The translations under genes and the position numbers were made by a program. From Phaeobacter sp. 11ANDIMAR09 (lineage in GTDB: Bacteria; Pseudomonadota; Alphaproteobacteria; Rhodobacterales; Rhodobacteraceae): a stretch of 64,000 nucleotides of DNA. Under the pieces are notes generated by a model. It was not told the origin of the DNA. It searched no databases and saw nothing but the letters and a program-made list of their open reading frames with translations. Below, one piece after another: positions 53,091 through 61,632 of the stretch. Positions within the stretch are counted from its first letter, which is position 1. Each line of letters begins with the position of its first letter. The stretch is from positions 186,001 to 250,000 of the forward strand of contig NZ_LIKT01000004.1 in the NCBI RefSeq assembly GCF_001294455.1, in the 5' to 3' direction.

Positions 53091-53128
53091 CGTTAGCGAT
53101 AACGTACCTTGAAGCGTTATCGCTAACG
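53091..53128. promoter_or_regulatory. Twin LacI-type operators between gap and its divergent regulator
   Basis: CGTTAGCGATAACG (53091-53104) and CGTTATCGCTAACG (53115-53128). Each is a GTTA-NCGN-TAAC palindrome of the LacI/GntR kind, and the two copies are exact reverse complements, with centres 24 bp apart. They lie 47 bp upstream of the gap start. Very likely bound by the LacI-family protein encoded at 53209. Confidence 0.8.
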
Positions 53129-53208
53129 AGGCGGAAAAGCAAGTCTCAATCCCGTGACATTGCCTAGCTGCCCTTGCGGTGGGACGCGAAGTGCAAGACC
53201 ATGCGCCC

Positions 53209-54213
53209 ATGACCAAGAAAATGCTCCTGAAGGATGTTGCCCGCTTAGCCGGTGTCAGCGAAATGACAGCCAGCCGCGCGCTTCGGGGCGCGCGGGATGT
53301 TTCCGCCGCCACCCGCGCCAAGGTCGAAGAGATCGCCCGCTCCCATGGCTACGTGCCCAATCGCATCGCCGGATCCCTGTCGTCGCAATCGGTCAATCTG
53401 GTGGCGGTGGTGGTGCCCTCGCTCAATAGTTTTGTTTTCCCCGAAGTCCTGTCCGGGATTTCGTCGATCCTGAAACAAAGCCCGCTGAAACCGGTGGTCG
53501 GGGTGTCTGGCTATGAGCTGGAGGAAGAAGAGGAAGTCATCCGTGAAATGCTCAGCTGGCGCCCCTCAGGGTTGATCGTGGCCGGGTTGGAGCACAACGA
53601 GGCCACCCGGAAGATGCTGCGGCAGACCGATTGTCCGGTGGTCGAGGTCATGGATGTGGATGGCACCCCGCTGCGCCACTGTGTGGGCATTTCGCATTTG
53701 CAGGCGGGGCGGGATATGGCAGCGCAGATCTTGGCGCGCGGCTATCGCCGTATTGGCTTTATCGGCACCAAGATGCCGCAGGATTTTCGGGCGCGAAAAC
53801 GTTTTGATGGCTTTGTCGAGGAACTGGCGGGCAACGGCGTCTCTTTGGTGGATCGAGAGCACTATGCGGGGGACAGTTCGATCGAGACGGGGCGCGCATT
53901 GACCGCAGAGATGCTGACACGGCAGCCAGAGGTCGATTGCATCTATTACTCCAGCGATGTGATGAGCGTGGGCGGCTATATGCATTGTCTCGCCAATGGC
54001 CTGTCGGTGCCAGGGAATGTCGCGCTGGCCGGGTTCAACAATCTGCAGATCCTGTCCGGCTTGCCGCTGCAGTTGGCCACCACGGATTCCTGCCGCCGGT
54101 CCATTGGCGAACGGGCTGCACAGATCATATTGCAGGCCCGCGACAGCACCGGCGAGTTGCCTCCAATCTGTGAAACCCTCAACCCGAGCATCAATCTGGG
54201 GCAATCGCTATAG
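53209..54213 (+). CDS. LacI-family transcriptional regulator
   Basis: 334 residues from ATG 53209; a GTG at 53179 is also in frame. The N-terminal helix-turn-helix reads LLKDVARLAGVSEMTASRALR and the hinge helix is NRIAGSLSSQ. The periplasmic-binding-protein-like effector domain follows (VNLVAVVVPSLNSFVFPEVL; GYRRIGFIGTK; YSSDVMSVGGYMHCL). It resembles GntR-type gluconate regulators. The twin palindromes just upstream imply autoregulation and control of gap. The ligand is probably a sugar acid or sugar phosphate, which is not provable here. Confidence 0.92.
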   Translation: MTKKMLLKDVARLAGVSEMTASRALRGARDVSAATRAKVEEIARSHGYVPNRIAGSLSSQSVNLVAVVVPSLNSFVFPEVLSGISSILKQSPLKPVVGVSGYELEEEEEVIREMLSWRPSGLIVAGLEHNEATRKMLRQTDCPVVEVMDVDGTPLRHCVGISHLQAGRDMAAQILARGYRRIGFIGTKMPQDFRARKRFDGFVEELAGNGVSLVDREHYAGDSSIETGRALTAEMLTRQPEVDCIYYSSDVMSVGGYMHCLANGLSVPGNVALAGFNNLQILSGLPLQLATTDSCRRSIGERAAQIILQARDSTGELPPICETLNPSINLGQSL

Positions 54214-54235
54214 CGGCGGTTTGGCCTGGGAAATT

Positions 54236-54272
54236 GCAAAAGGCCCCCCGAAAATTTTCAGGGGCCTTTTGC
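54236..54272. terminator. Bidirectional intrinsic terminator between lacI-like and alcohol dehydrogenase genes
   Basis: Perfect 12-bp stem GCAAAAGGCCCC / GGGGCCTTTTGC (54236-54247, 54261-54272), with a smaller self-complementary GAAAATTTTC in the loop. T-runs lie on both strands, fitting termination of the two converging genes. Confidence 0.9.
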
Positions 54273-54303
54273 ATGTTTCTTGCGCCGGGCGCAGCCGGAC
54301 CGG

Positions 54304-55449
54304 TTAGAGTGCGGCCTTGAACAGCTGCGTGAGATTGGCTTCGGTCAGTTCGATCGGGTTACCACCACAGGAGGGGTCAATGATCGCGCCCTTGACCAGA
54401 TCCGGGATCGAGGCCTCGGTGACGCCCAGATCAGAGAGCTTGCGCGGGATGCCCATGCTGTCGTTCAGCTCTTGGACATAGGCCTTGAAGCCATCAAAGC
54501 CACCGTCGATGCCGAGATAGGCGGCGGCCTGATCGAACCGATCCGCGATTACAGGCGCGTTGAACTCCAGCACGGCAGGCATGCAGACCGCATTGGTGGT
54601 GCCGTGGTGGGTGTTGAAATGGGCCCCAATCGGATGGCTCATGGCGTGGATGGCGCCAAGGCCCTTTTGGAAACCGGTGGCCCCCATGGCCGCCGCCGAC
54701 ATCATCTGTGCGCGGGCTTCGATATCAGTGCCATCGGCATAGGCGCGCGGCAGGTAGTCCTTGACCAGACGCATGCCTTCCAGCGCGATGCCCTGGCTCA
54801 TCGGATGGTAATGGGGCGAGGAAAAAGCCTCGACGCAATGGGCAAAGGCGTCAAGGCCGGTGCCTGCGGTGATGAACTTGGGCATGCCAGCGGTGAGCTC
54901 AGGATCACAGATCACTACGGCAGGCAGCACTTTGGGGTGGAAGATGATCTTTTTTACATGGCTGACGCTGTCGGTGATCACAGAGGCGCGGCCAACTTCC
55001 GAGCCGGTGCCCGCGGTGGTGGGCACGGCGATGATGGGCGCGATGGCCTCTGCATCGGCGCGGGTCCACCAATCGCCGATGTCTTCAAAGTCCCAGATCG
55101 GGCGGGTCTGGCCGCACATGAAGGCAACCATTTTACCGAGATCCAGCCCTGAGCCGCCGCCAAAGGCGATCACACCGTCATGGCCGCCGGCCTTATAGGC
55201 TGCGACACCGGCTTCGAGGTTCTTTTCATTCGGGTTGGGATCGACCTGGGAAAACATGCCACGACCCAGGCCTGCGGCCTCCATGATGTCGAGGGTGCCT
55301 TGGGTGACCGGCAGATCGGCAAGGCCTTTGTCGGTGACCAGCAGGGGCTTGGTGATGCCGGCGGCGGCACAGGCCTCGCTCAGTTCTTTGATCCGGCCAG
55401 CGCCAAATTTGATTGCGGTCGGGTAGGACCAGTTTCCAACGAGAGACAT
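54304..55449 (-). CDS. Iron-containing alcohol dehydrogenase
   Basis: 381 residues of the group III alcohol dehydrogenase family. The NAD-binding site is IAFGGGSGLDLGKMVA, the central helix region is VPTTAGTGSEVGRASVI, and the metal-binding residues fall in FAHCVEAFSSPHYHPMSQG and AIHAMSHPIGAHFNTHHGTTNA. It oxidises an alcohol to the aldehyde for the ALDH encoded 92 bp upstream in the same direction. In context with the gamma-glutamyl-ligase-like gene, an amino-alcohol or its gamma-glutamyl form is a reasonable substrate guess; ethanol or 1,2-diols are alternatives. Confidence 0.93.
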   Translation of the reverse strand: MSLVGNWSYPTAIKFGAGRIKELSEACAAAGITKPLLVTDKGLADLPVTQGTLDIMEAAGLGRGMFSQVDPNPNEKNLEAGVAAYKAGGHDGVIAFGGGSGLDLGKMVAFMCGQTRPIWDFEDIGDWWTRADAEAIAPIIAVPTTAGTGSEVGRASVITDSVSHVKKIIFHPKVLPAVVICDPELTAGMPKFITAGTGLDAFAHCVEAFSSPHYHPMSQGIALEGMRLVKDYLPRAYADGTDIEARAQMMSAAAMGATGFQKGLGAIHAMSHPIGAHFNTHHGTTNAVCMPAVLEFNAPVIADRFDQAAAYLGIDGGFDGFKAYVQELNDSMGIPRKLSDLGVTEASIPDLVKGAIIDPSCGGNPIELTEANLTQLFKAAL

Positions 55450-55509
55450 CTGCGTGTTCCTGTGTTGAGACCGGGAAGGGGGCGCTGCCCCCGCTTGCCT
55501 CTGGCAAGC

Positions 55510-55537
55510 TCCCCCGGAATATTTCTAGAAAGATGAT
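55510..55537 (+). repeat. Copy D (divergent) of the AATATTT-AGAAAGATGA element with preceding hairpins
   Basis: TCCCCCGGAATATTT then CTAGAAAGATGAT. It is preceded by two perfect hairpins: GGGGGC/GCCCCC (55478-55492) and GCTTGCC/GGCAAGC (55493-55509). Its orientation is opposite to the flanking genes. Confidence 0.45.
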
Positions 55538-55540
55538 ATG

Positions 55541-56923
55541 TTAGCTTGTTTGCTTTTTCAGGTGGTAGCTTTTGGGGCGGGTAAGGTTCTGATAGCCAAT
55601 GACAGAGAGCCCGCCGCCGCGGCCGGTGTTTTTGCAGCCGGTCCAGCACAGGCCAGGATCCAGGTAGTCAGCGCGGTTCATGAAGACGGTGCCGGTTTCG
55701 ATTTGGTCGCCGATGCGGGCGGCACGGTCAAGATCGCGGGTCCAGAGCGAGGCGGTGAGGCCAAACTCGCTGTCGTTCATCAGGCCAATGGCCTCTGCAT
55801 CCGAGGAGACCTTCATTATGCCTACAACAGGGCCAAAGCTCTCATCGCGCATCACCCGCATCTCGTGGGTCACATCGGTCAGGATCTGTGGTGTCAGGTA
55901 AGCACCGCCGTCATCTGCTTCCATAGTGTCGATATGGGCAGTGGCGCCAGCGGCAACGGCCTCGTCGATCTGGGCGCGGACTTCGGCTGCAAAACGCACA
56001 TTGGCCATGGGGCCCATGGTTGTGTCGGCGTCCAGCGGGTTGCCCAGTTTGTAGCCTTTTACGATCTCCACAGCCTTTGCGACAAAATCATCATAAAGGC
56101 TTTCATGGACATAGATACGCTCGATACCGCAGCAGCACTGACCGGCATTGAACATGGCGCCGTCGATCAAAGTGTCTACGGCCGCATCCAGATCGGCGTC
56201 TTCCATCACATAGCCAGGATCCTTGCCGCCGAGCTCAGTTCCGACACCGGTGAAGGTGCCTGCTGCGGCGCGCTCCATCGCCTGGCCGCCGCCAACCGAA
56301 CCAGTAAAATTGACGAAGTCAAAGGCGCGATCGGCAATCAGGGCCGAGGTGGTGTCGTGATCCAGGAAGACATTCTGGAACACATCAGTTGGAACTCCAG
56401 CAGAGTGGAAGGCCGCTGCCATCCGTTCGCCCACCAAGAGCGTCTGGGTGGCATGTTTCAGCACTACGGTGTTACCCGCAATCAGCGCAGGCGCCAGCGT
56501 GTTCACCGCCGTCATATAGGGGTAGTTCCAGGGGGCGACGATAAAGACGACCCCATGTGGAACCCGCTTGATATAGCGTTTAAAGTTCTCGTCTTCGCCG
56601 ACTTCGATATCCGCCAGAGCTGTTTCGGCGATCGCTGCCATATAGGAGCTGCGCTCGTTGAAGCCGCCAAACTCGCCGCCGTAGCGCACGGGGCGCCCCA
56701 TCATATGGGCCAGTTCTGGCACGATTTCGTCATTCATGGCGCCGACAGCCGCGACGCCTGCCATCACCAGATCAATGCGTTCTTGCAGCGGGCGCGCGGC
56801 CCAGGCTTTTTGCGCGGCTCGGGCGGCGCTGGCAGTGGCAAAGCCTTCGTCGCGGCTGAGTGTTTCGCGACTGGCATAGACGGATCCGTCTATCGGAGAG
56901 ATACATTTCAGGGTCTGGCCCAT
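55541..56923 (-). CDS. Aldehyde dehydrogenase family protein
   Basis: 460 residues from ATG 56923 (GAGGAAG upstream; an upstream in-frame start at 56953 lacks a site). Catalytic cysteine in NAGQCCCGIERIY and glutamate in TELGGKDPGYV; FIVAPWNYPYMTAVNTLAPA and FTGSVGGGQAMERAA bind cofactor. The unusual triple cysteine CCC at the active site and a rather short N-terminus place it near succinate-semialdehyde-type ALDHs. It lies between the alcohol dehydrogenase and GS-like genes and presumably oxidises the aldehyde made by the former. Confidence 0.93.
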   Translation of the reverse strand: MGQTLKCISPIDGSVYASRETLSRDEGFATASAARAAQKAWAARPLQERIDLVMAGVAAVGAMNDEIVPELAHMMGRPVRYGGEFGGFNERSSYMAAIAETALADIEVGEDENFKRYIKRVPHGVVFIVAPWNYPYMTAVNTLAPALIAGNTVVLKHATQTLLVGERMAAAFHSAGVPTDVFQNVFLDHDTTSALIADRAFDFVNFTGSVGGGQAMERAAAGTFTGVGTELGGKDPGYVMEDADLDAAVDTLIDGAMFNAGQCCCGIERIYVHESLYDDFVAKAVEIVKGYKLGNPLDADTTMGPMANVRFAAEVRAQIDEAVAAGATAHIDTMEADDGGAYLTPQILTDVTHEMRVMRDESFGPVVGIMKVSSDAEAIGLMNDSEFGLTASLWTRDLDRAARIGDQIETGTVFMNRADYLDPGLCWTGCKNTGRGGGLSVIGYQNLTRPKSYHLKKQTS

Positions 56924-56957
56924 GGTCTTCCTCATCTCGTTTGAAAGGGGCACCCCC

Positions 56958-56991
56958 TTTCATCTTTCCAAAAATATTCCCGCCGGAGGCT
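56958..56991 (-). repeat. Copy C of the CCTCCGGCGGG-AATATTT intergenic element
   Basis: On the minus strand GCCTCCGGCGGGAATATTTT then TGGAAAGATGAAAG. It is preceded by a stem (GCGCGCC/GGCGCGC) spanning the GS-like stop codon and followed by GAAAGGGG/CCCCTTTC (56943-56961). Confidence 0.55.
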
Positions 56992-56999
56992 GCGCGCCG

Positions 57000-58361
57000 T
57001 CAGGCGCGCTCAAACCCTCGGGCGATTTCATAGTCGGTGACCACGCGGTCAAAATCTTCGATCTCAACCTCCGCTGCGCGGGTATAGTGATCCACCACAT
57101 CGTCTCCCATGGCGGCGCGCAGCATGTCAGAGCCTTTCAGGCTCAGACGCGCCTCCCGCAGGGTTTCAGGGATCATGCCACTGTCGCCCTGATAGACATC
57201 ACCGCTGGCAGGGGGCTGCAGCTCTAGCCCTTCTTCGATACCGGCAATGCCGGCGGCCAGCATGGCGGCCATCGCCAGGTAGGGGTTCATATCCGACCCC
57301 GGAATGCGACATTCCACCCGAATGGATTTGCTGCCGGCACCACAAAGGCGATAGCCGGCGGTGCGGTTGTCCACCGACCAGATGATGCGGGTCGGGGCAA
57401 AGGTGCCCTTCATGAAGCGCTTGTAGCTGTTGATATAGGGCGCCATGAAATAGGTGTAATCGGGCGCATATTTCAGCAAGCCGGCCATGTAGTTTTTCAT
57501 CAGCGGGGACATGCCAAGCGCATCCTCGGCGTCATAGAAGGCGGGCTTGCCGTCTTTCCACAGCGATTGATGCACGTGAGAGGAGGAGCCAACCTTGTCG
57601 TGGTGCCATTTGGGCAGGAAGGTCACAGCGTGGCCCTGCTGCCAGGCGATCTCTTTGGTGGCATGTTTGGCGATGGTGTGGAAATCGGCGGTATCCTGAG
57701 CGCGGCCATACTTGATGTTCAGCTCTTCCTGACCGGTCTCGGCCTCGCCCTTGGTGCATTCCACCGGGATGCCAGCGTTCCACAGGTGATTGCGCAGCGG
57801 GCGCATCACATGCTCTTCCTTGGTGGTCTGCAGGATGTGGTAGTCTTCGTTATAGCCGGAGATAGGCTGCAAATCGCGGAACTCCGACTTGCGGATGTCG
57901 TCAAAGCTTTTCTCGAACAGGAAGAACTCCAGCTCGGTTGCGGTCATGGCGTCAAAGCCAAGCGCGTCCAGGCGGCGGATCTGTTTCTTCAAAATGGCGC
58001 GGGGGCTGTGGGGGACCTCTTCGTGGTGGTGATGATCCAGCACATCACAGAGCACCATCACCGTGCCTTCGAGCCAGGGCAGGGGGCGCAGGGTGGTCAG
58101 GTCCGGCTTCATCACATAATCGCCATAGCCCGACTCCCAACTGGTCGAGGCAAATCCATCGGGCGTCGCCATCTCGAGGTCAGTGGCCAGCAGGTAGTTG
58201 CAGCAATGGGTTTCCTCATAGGCGCCAGCAACAAAATGCCCGGCGTGAAAGCGCTTGCCCATCAGGCGGCCCTGCATGTCCACAAGGCAGACCAGCACGG
58301 TATCAACGTCGCCTGCGGCAACTTGGGCTTTCAGATCGTCAAAAGTCAGAACACCAGTCAT
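57000..58361 (-). CDS. Glutamine-synthetase-family gamma-glutamyl ligase (second copy, PuuA/IpuC-like)
   Basis: 453 residues. GS catalytic features: MTATELEFFLFEKS and GQEELNIKYG (metal-binding glutamates), GSSSHVHQSLW (histidine) and PYINSYKRFMKGTFAPTRIIWSVDNRTAG (ATP/glutamate site), ending VECRIPGSDMNPYLAMAAML. No adenylylation tyrosine region. It is only distantly like the GS-like protein at 9.2 kb. With alcohol and aldehyde dehydrogenases downstream and a TRAP importer upstream, it probably glutamylates an imported amine or amino alcohol, as IpuC does with isopropylamine and PuuA with putrescine. Confidence 0.9.
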   Translation of the reverse strand: MTGVLTFDDLKAQVAAGDVDTVLVCLVDMQGRLMGKRFHAGHFVAGAYEETHCCNYLLATDLEMATPDGFASTSWESGYGDYVMKPDLTTLRPLPWLEGTVMVLCDVLDHHHHEEVPHSPRAILKKQIRRLDALGFDAMTATELEFFLFEKSFDDIRKSEFRDLQPISGYNEDYHILQTTKEEHVMRPLRNHLWNAGIPVECTKGEAETGQEELNIKYGRAQDTADFHTIAKHATKEIAWQQGHAVTFLPKWHHDKVGSSSHVHQSLWKDGKPAFYDAEDALGMSPLMKNYMAGLLKYAPDYTYFMAPYINSYKRFMKGTFAPTRIIWSVDNRTAGYRLCGAGSKSIRVECRIPGSDMNPYLAMAAMLAAGIAGIEEGLELQPPASGDVYQGDSGMIPETLREARLSLKGSDMLRAAMGDDVVDHYTRAAEVEIEDFDRVVTDYEIARGFERA

Positions 58362-58389
58362 GGGGCATTTTCCTGTTCAGATAGGGTGC

Positions 58390-58410
58390 TCCGGCGCGGA
58401 CCGCGCCGGA
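58390..58410 (-). terminator. Hairpin after the TRAP binding-protein gene
   Basis: Perfect 9-bp stem TCCGGCGCG / CGCGCCGGA with loop GTC on the minus strand, 11 bp after the stop of the binding-protein gene, without a T-run. It is equivalent in place to the hairpins after the tctC-like and phnD genes. Confidence 0.5.
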
Positions 58411-58420
58411 ACAGATTGGT

Positions 58421-59455
58421 TTAGCCGTAGCGGTAGGGGCGGCCGGCTTTTTGCATGTCAGCATTATACTTCTTGAAGATCTCGACAACCTTGGCCTTGG
58501 TGGGGCTTTCGGCTGCGATCTCGTCCCAGAACTGGACAGCTGCGCCTTCGACTGTGGCCCATTCTTCGTCGGGAATGGTGGTGAGCTCCATTTTGGGGCC
58601 GTTGACCCGCAGGGAGGCTTCGCCACCCCAATACCACCACTGACGATAGTAGTGCGACTGGTCACAGCAGACGCGGAACAGGGTCTGCAGATCTTCGGGT
58701 AGCTCGTTCCAGCGGCCCTGGTTGGCAAAGAAGGACCCAGCCCAGGCACCAGAGATATTGTTGGTCAGGAAGTAGTTGGTCACATCGGCCCAGCCAACGG
58801 TGTAGTCTTCGGTGATGCCAGACCAGGCAACGCCGTCGAGCTCACCGGTTTGCAGGGCGACTTCGATGTCTTCCCAAGGCAGGGTCACAGGCACAACGCC
58901 GAACTGGCTGAGGAAACGACCCGCCGTTGGGAAGGTGAAGATGCGCTTGCCCTTCAGATCCGCGAGGCTGCGGATTGGGTCTTTGGTGGCAAAGTGGCAG
59001 GGATCCCAGGCCCCGGCAGAGATGTGTTTTACGCCAACCTTAGAATACTCTTCGTCCCAGATCTCGTTCAGGCCGTACTGGTTGAACAGCACAGGTACAT
59101 CGAGCGAGTAGCGCGAGCCGAAGGGGAAGTAGCCGCCAAAGACGGTGACCTCAGTTGGCGAGGCCATCGAGTCATCATCCGACTGCACCGCGTCGATGGT
59201 GCCGCGCTGCATGGCGCGGAACAGCTCACCGGTGGGGACCAGCTGATCGGCGTAGAACAGCTCGATCTGCATGCGGTCGCCCGCGATCTGGTTGAACATG
59301 TCGATGGCGGGTTTCACCACATGTTCGGCCAGGGCAGTACCGGCATAGGTCTGCATCCGCCATTTGATGGTGGATTGAGCCAGGGCTGGGGTCGCCAATG
59401 GGGCGGCCATTGCCCCCACACCAGCGGTTTGCAGAAACTTACGTCTTGTTGTCAT
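58421..59455 (-). CDS. TRAP transporter periplasmic substrate-binding protein (DctP family)
   Basis: 344 residues from ATG 59455, set by AAGGAG 8 nt upstream. A TAT signal (TTRRKFLQTAGVGAMAAPL) precedes the mature protein WRMQTYAGTALAEHVV. The DctP pattern is seen in FYADQLVPTGELFRAMQRGTIDA and the specificity arginine region KGKRIFTFPTAGRFLSQFG. TAT export of a TRAP binding protein is common in this subgroup and implies folding before export. It belongs to the 62.4-54.3 kb leftward unit; substrate unknown, perhaps an amine-containing carboxylate. Confidence 0.92.
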   Translation of the reverse strand: MTTRRKFLQTAGVGAMAAPLATPALAQSTIKWRMQTYAGTALAEHVVKPAIDMFNQIAGDRMQIELFYADQLVPTGELFRAMQRGTIDAVQSDDDSMASPTEVTVFGGYFPFGSRYSLDVPVLFNQYGLNEIWDEEYSKVGVKHISAGAWDPCHFATKDPIRSLADLKGKRIFTFPTAGRFLSQFGVVPVTLPWEDIEVALQTGELDGVAWSGITEDYTVGWADVTNYFLTNNISGAWAGSFFANQGRWNELPEDLQTLFRVCCDQSHYYRQWWYWGGEASLRVNGPKMELTTIPDEEWATVEGAAVQFWDEIAAESPTKAKVVEIFKKYNADMQKAGRPYRYG

Positions 59456-59533
59456 TACTCTCACTCCTTGTTGAATTTCAGTCTTGAAATTGGGCCCCCG
59501 AGCGGGGCTCTTCTTGGGTTATTTGAGGGTCCA

Positions 59534-61036
59534 TCAGCGCCCATAGACCAGTTCCGGCAGCCATAGGGCGATCTGTGGGAAGGCCATGATCAGGGCCAGG
59601 GCCACCACCATGACGGCGGCAAAGGGGATGATGGAGATATAGATATCCTTGAGCCCGATCTCGGGCGGCGCCATGGCGCGCATCAGGAAGAGGTTGTAGC
59701 CAAAAGGCGGCGTCATATAGGCGATCTGAGTGGTGATGGTATAAAGCACCCCGTACCAGATCAGATCGAACCCCAGCGCGCCAACCAGCGGCACATAGAG
59801 CGGCGCCACGATGACCAGCATGGCGGTATCATCCAGAAAGGTGCCCATCACGATAAAGCTGAGCTGCATCAGGATCAGGATCATCCAGGGGCTGAGGCCC
59901 AGCTGGCTGGTAAAGAGATCCTCGATCGCCTTGACGGCACCCAAGCCATCAAAGATGGCGCCAAAGCCAAGCGCGGCGAGGATAATCCACATGAACATGC
60001 AGGAGATGCCCAGGGTCGAGCGCACGGTGGTTTCAAAGATCGCCTTGTTCATACGCCCCTTCAGGATCGCAGCAACAAAGGCGGTCATGGCGCCAATGGC
60101 AGAGCTTTCCACCAGCGAGGTCCAGCCATTCACAAAGGGCACCATCATGGTGGCAAAGATCGCCAGGGGCAGTACGCCAGAGAACAGCAGCCGGTGTTTT
60201 TCTTTCAGAAAGACATCGCGGTAGAACAGCGGCATGGCGCGGGTGAAAAAGGCCAGCGCGGCTGCACCAAGGGCAAAGCCAATGGCGGATTTTGGTGCAA
60301 TCACATCCAGCTTGACCAGCAGCGGCACCAGCACGATCCCAGCCAGGACGATGTAGTTGAGGCGCAGCGGATGGCTGCTGATCTCATCATATTCTGCCAG
60401 CTCCTCATGGGTCATGACCGGGCCCAGATGCGGCTGCATCTTGGCGCGGATATAGATGTAGATGATGAACATGGTGGCCATCAGCAGGCCCGGCACCACG
60501 CCGGCCAACCAGAGCTGGCCAACAGGCTGGCGCGCGATCATCGCATAGAGCACCAGCACCACCGAGGGTGGCACCAGAATGCCTAGAGAGGAACCCGCCT
60601 GAATGGTGCCGGTCACCAGGATCTTGTCATAGCCGCGGCGCAGGAGTTCCGGCAGCGCAATGGTGGCGCCAATGGCCATACCCGCCACCGACAGCCCGTT
60701 CATCGCCGAGACCAGCACCATCAACCCGATGGTGCCAATGGCCAGCCCCCCCTGCACAGGCCCCATCCATACATGAAACATCCGGTACAGGTCGTCTGCG
60801 ATTTTGGATTCAGACAGCACATAACCCATAAAGATGAACATTGGCAGCGTCAGCAGCGGATACCATTTCATCAGCTTCATCGAGGCGGCAAAGGGGATCT
60901 CGACCCCGCCCGTGCCCCAGAGCAGCATGCCCGCGACTGCGCCGACAAAGCCAATGGCCCCAAAGACCCGCTGGCCGGTCATCAGCATCAGCATCATGCC
61001 GGCAAACATGACAATGGCGATCAATTCATAAGGCAT
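59534..61036 (-). CDS. TRAP transporter large permease (DctM family)
   Basis: 500 residues with about 13 membrane helices. Family landmarks: FMGYVLSESKIADDLYRMFH, SAMNGLSVAGMAIGATIALPELL, GSSLGILVPPSVVLVLYAMI and LGSFLDD-like GTFLDDTAMLVIVAPLYVPL, with DLIWYGVLYTITTQIAYMTPPFG near the end. It longer than the usual 425-residue DctM, because a ~75-residue segment around HLGPVMTHEELAEYDEISSH is inserted. It uses the sodium gradient to import the substrate. Starts one base inside the dctQ-like stop. Confidence 0.93.
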   Translation of the reverse strand: MPYELIAIVMFAGMMLMLMTGQRVFGAIGFVGAVAGMLLWGTGGVEIPFAASMKLMKWYPLLTLPMFIFMGYVLSESKIADDLYRMFHVWMGPVQGGLAIGTIGLMVLVSAMNGLSVAGMAIGATIALPELLRRGYDKILVTGTIQAGSSLGILVPPSVVLVLYAMIARQPVGQLWLAGVVPGLLMATMFIIYIYIRAKMQPHLGPVMTHEELAEYDEISSHPLRLNYIVLAGIVLVPLLVKLDVIAPKSAIGFALGAAALAFFTRAMPLFYRDVFLKEKHRLLFSGVLPLAIFATMMVPFVNGWTSLVESSAIGAMTAFVAAILKGRMNKAIFETTVRSTLGISCMFMWIILAALGFGAIFDGLGAVKAIEDLFTSQLGLSPWMILILMQLSFIVMGTFLDDTAMLVIVAPLYVPLVGALGFDLIWYGVLYTITTQIAYMTPPFGYNLFLMRAMAPPEIGLKDIYISIIPFAAVMVVALALIMAFPQIALWLPELVYGR

Positions 61037-61632
61037 CAGATTTCAACTCCGCGAAGACGTCCGATATCGCGGAACAATTCAGCTAGGCACTGCAACAGCA
61101 TCAGGAAGACGCCGAAGCAGAGAATGGATTTCACCGGCCACAGATAGGGGCGCCAGGCGGTGGAGCTGCGCTCGATATAGCCAAGCTTGCTCCAGGCCGC
61201 ACTTGGGCCTTCGGTAAAGAAGGTGGCGATGATGTCGCCAAAGAAGGAGAAAGGCTCGAGGCCAAAATAGCCGAGGCTATAGGCCATGGAACTGACCGCG
61301 CCGTATAGAAGAATGCCAAGATAAACCATCAGGAACAAAACGGTGAAAGCATCGACAAAGGCTTTAGTCCGGGTGGTCCAGCCGCCATAGAACAGATCCA
61401 TCCGCACATTCGATCCCATCTGCATCGAATAGGGGCCGCCCAGGATATAGTAGGCCACCATGATGAATTGAGCCATCTCCAGCGTCCAAAGTGAGGGATT
61501 GAAAAAGGTCTTGGAAACCGAAGACCACAGGAGCACTGCGATGAGGGCAAAGATGAGATACATGGCAAAACGGCCAATCACCCGGTTCATCGCCTCGACG
61601 GCGCGAATATAGCGCAGAATAAGCTTAGGCAC
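61036..61632 (-). CDS. TRAP transporter small permease (DctQ family)
   Basis: 198 residues with four hydrophobic segments (FAMYLIFALIAVLLWSSV; LEMAQFIMVAYYILGGPYSM; AFTVLFLMVYLGILLYGAV; VKSILCFGVFLMLLQCLA). The DctQ motif around WTLEMAQFIMVAYYILGG and RMDLFYGGW is clear. It overlaps the amidohydrolase stop by eight bases upstream and the large permease by one base downstream, so it is expressed in the same unit. Confidence 0.9.
   Translation of the reverse strand: MPKLILRYIRAVEAMNRVIGRFAMYLIFALIAVLLWSSVSKTFFNPSLWTLEMAQFIMVAYYILGGPYSMQMGSNVRMDLFYGGWTTRTKAFVDAFTVLFLMVYLGILLYGAVSSMAYSLGYFGLEPFSFFGDIIATFFTEGPSAAWSKLGYIERSSTAWRPYLWPVKSILCFGVFLMLLQCLAELFRDIGRLRGVEI

Noticed and set aside
55538-56944. 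468-codon open frame on the plus strand, antisense to the aldehyde dehydrogenase over nearly its full length
   Set aside because: The minus-strand protein has complete ALDH motifs; the antisense frame shows no known domain and is the expected by-product of GC-rich third positions.
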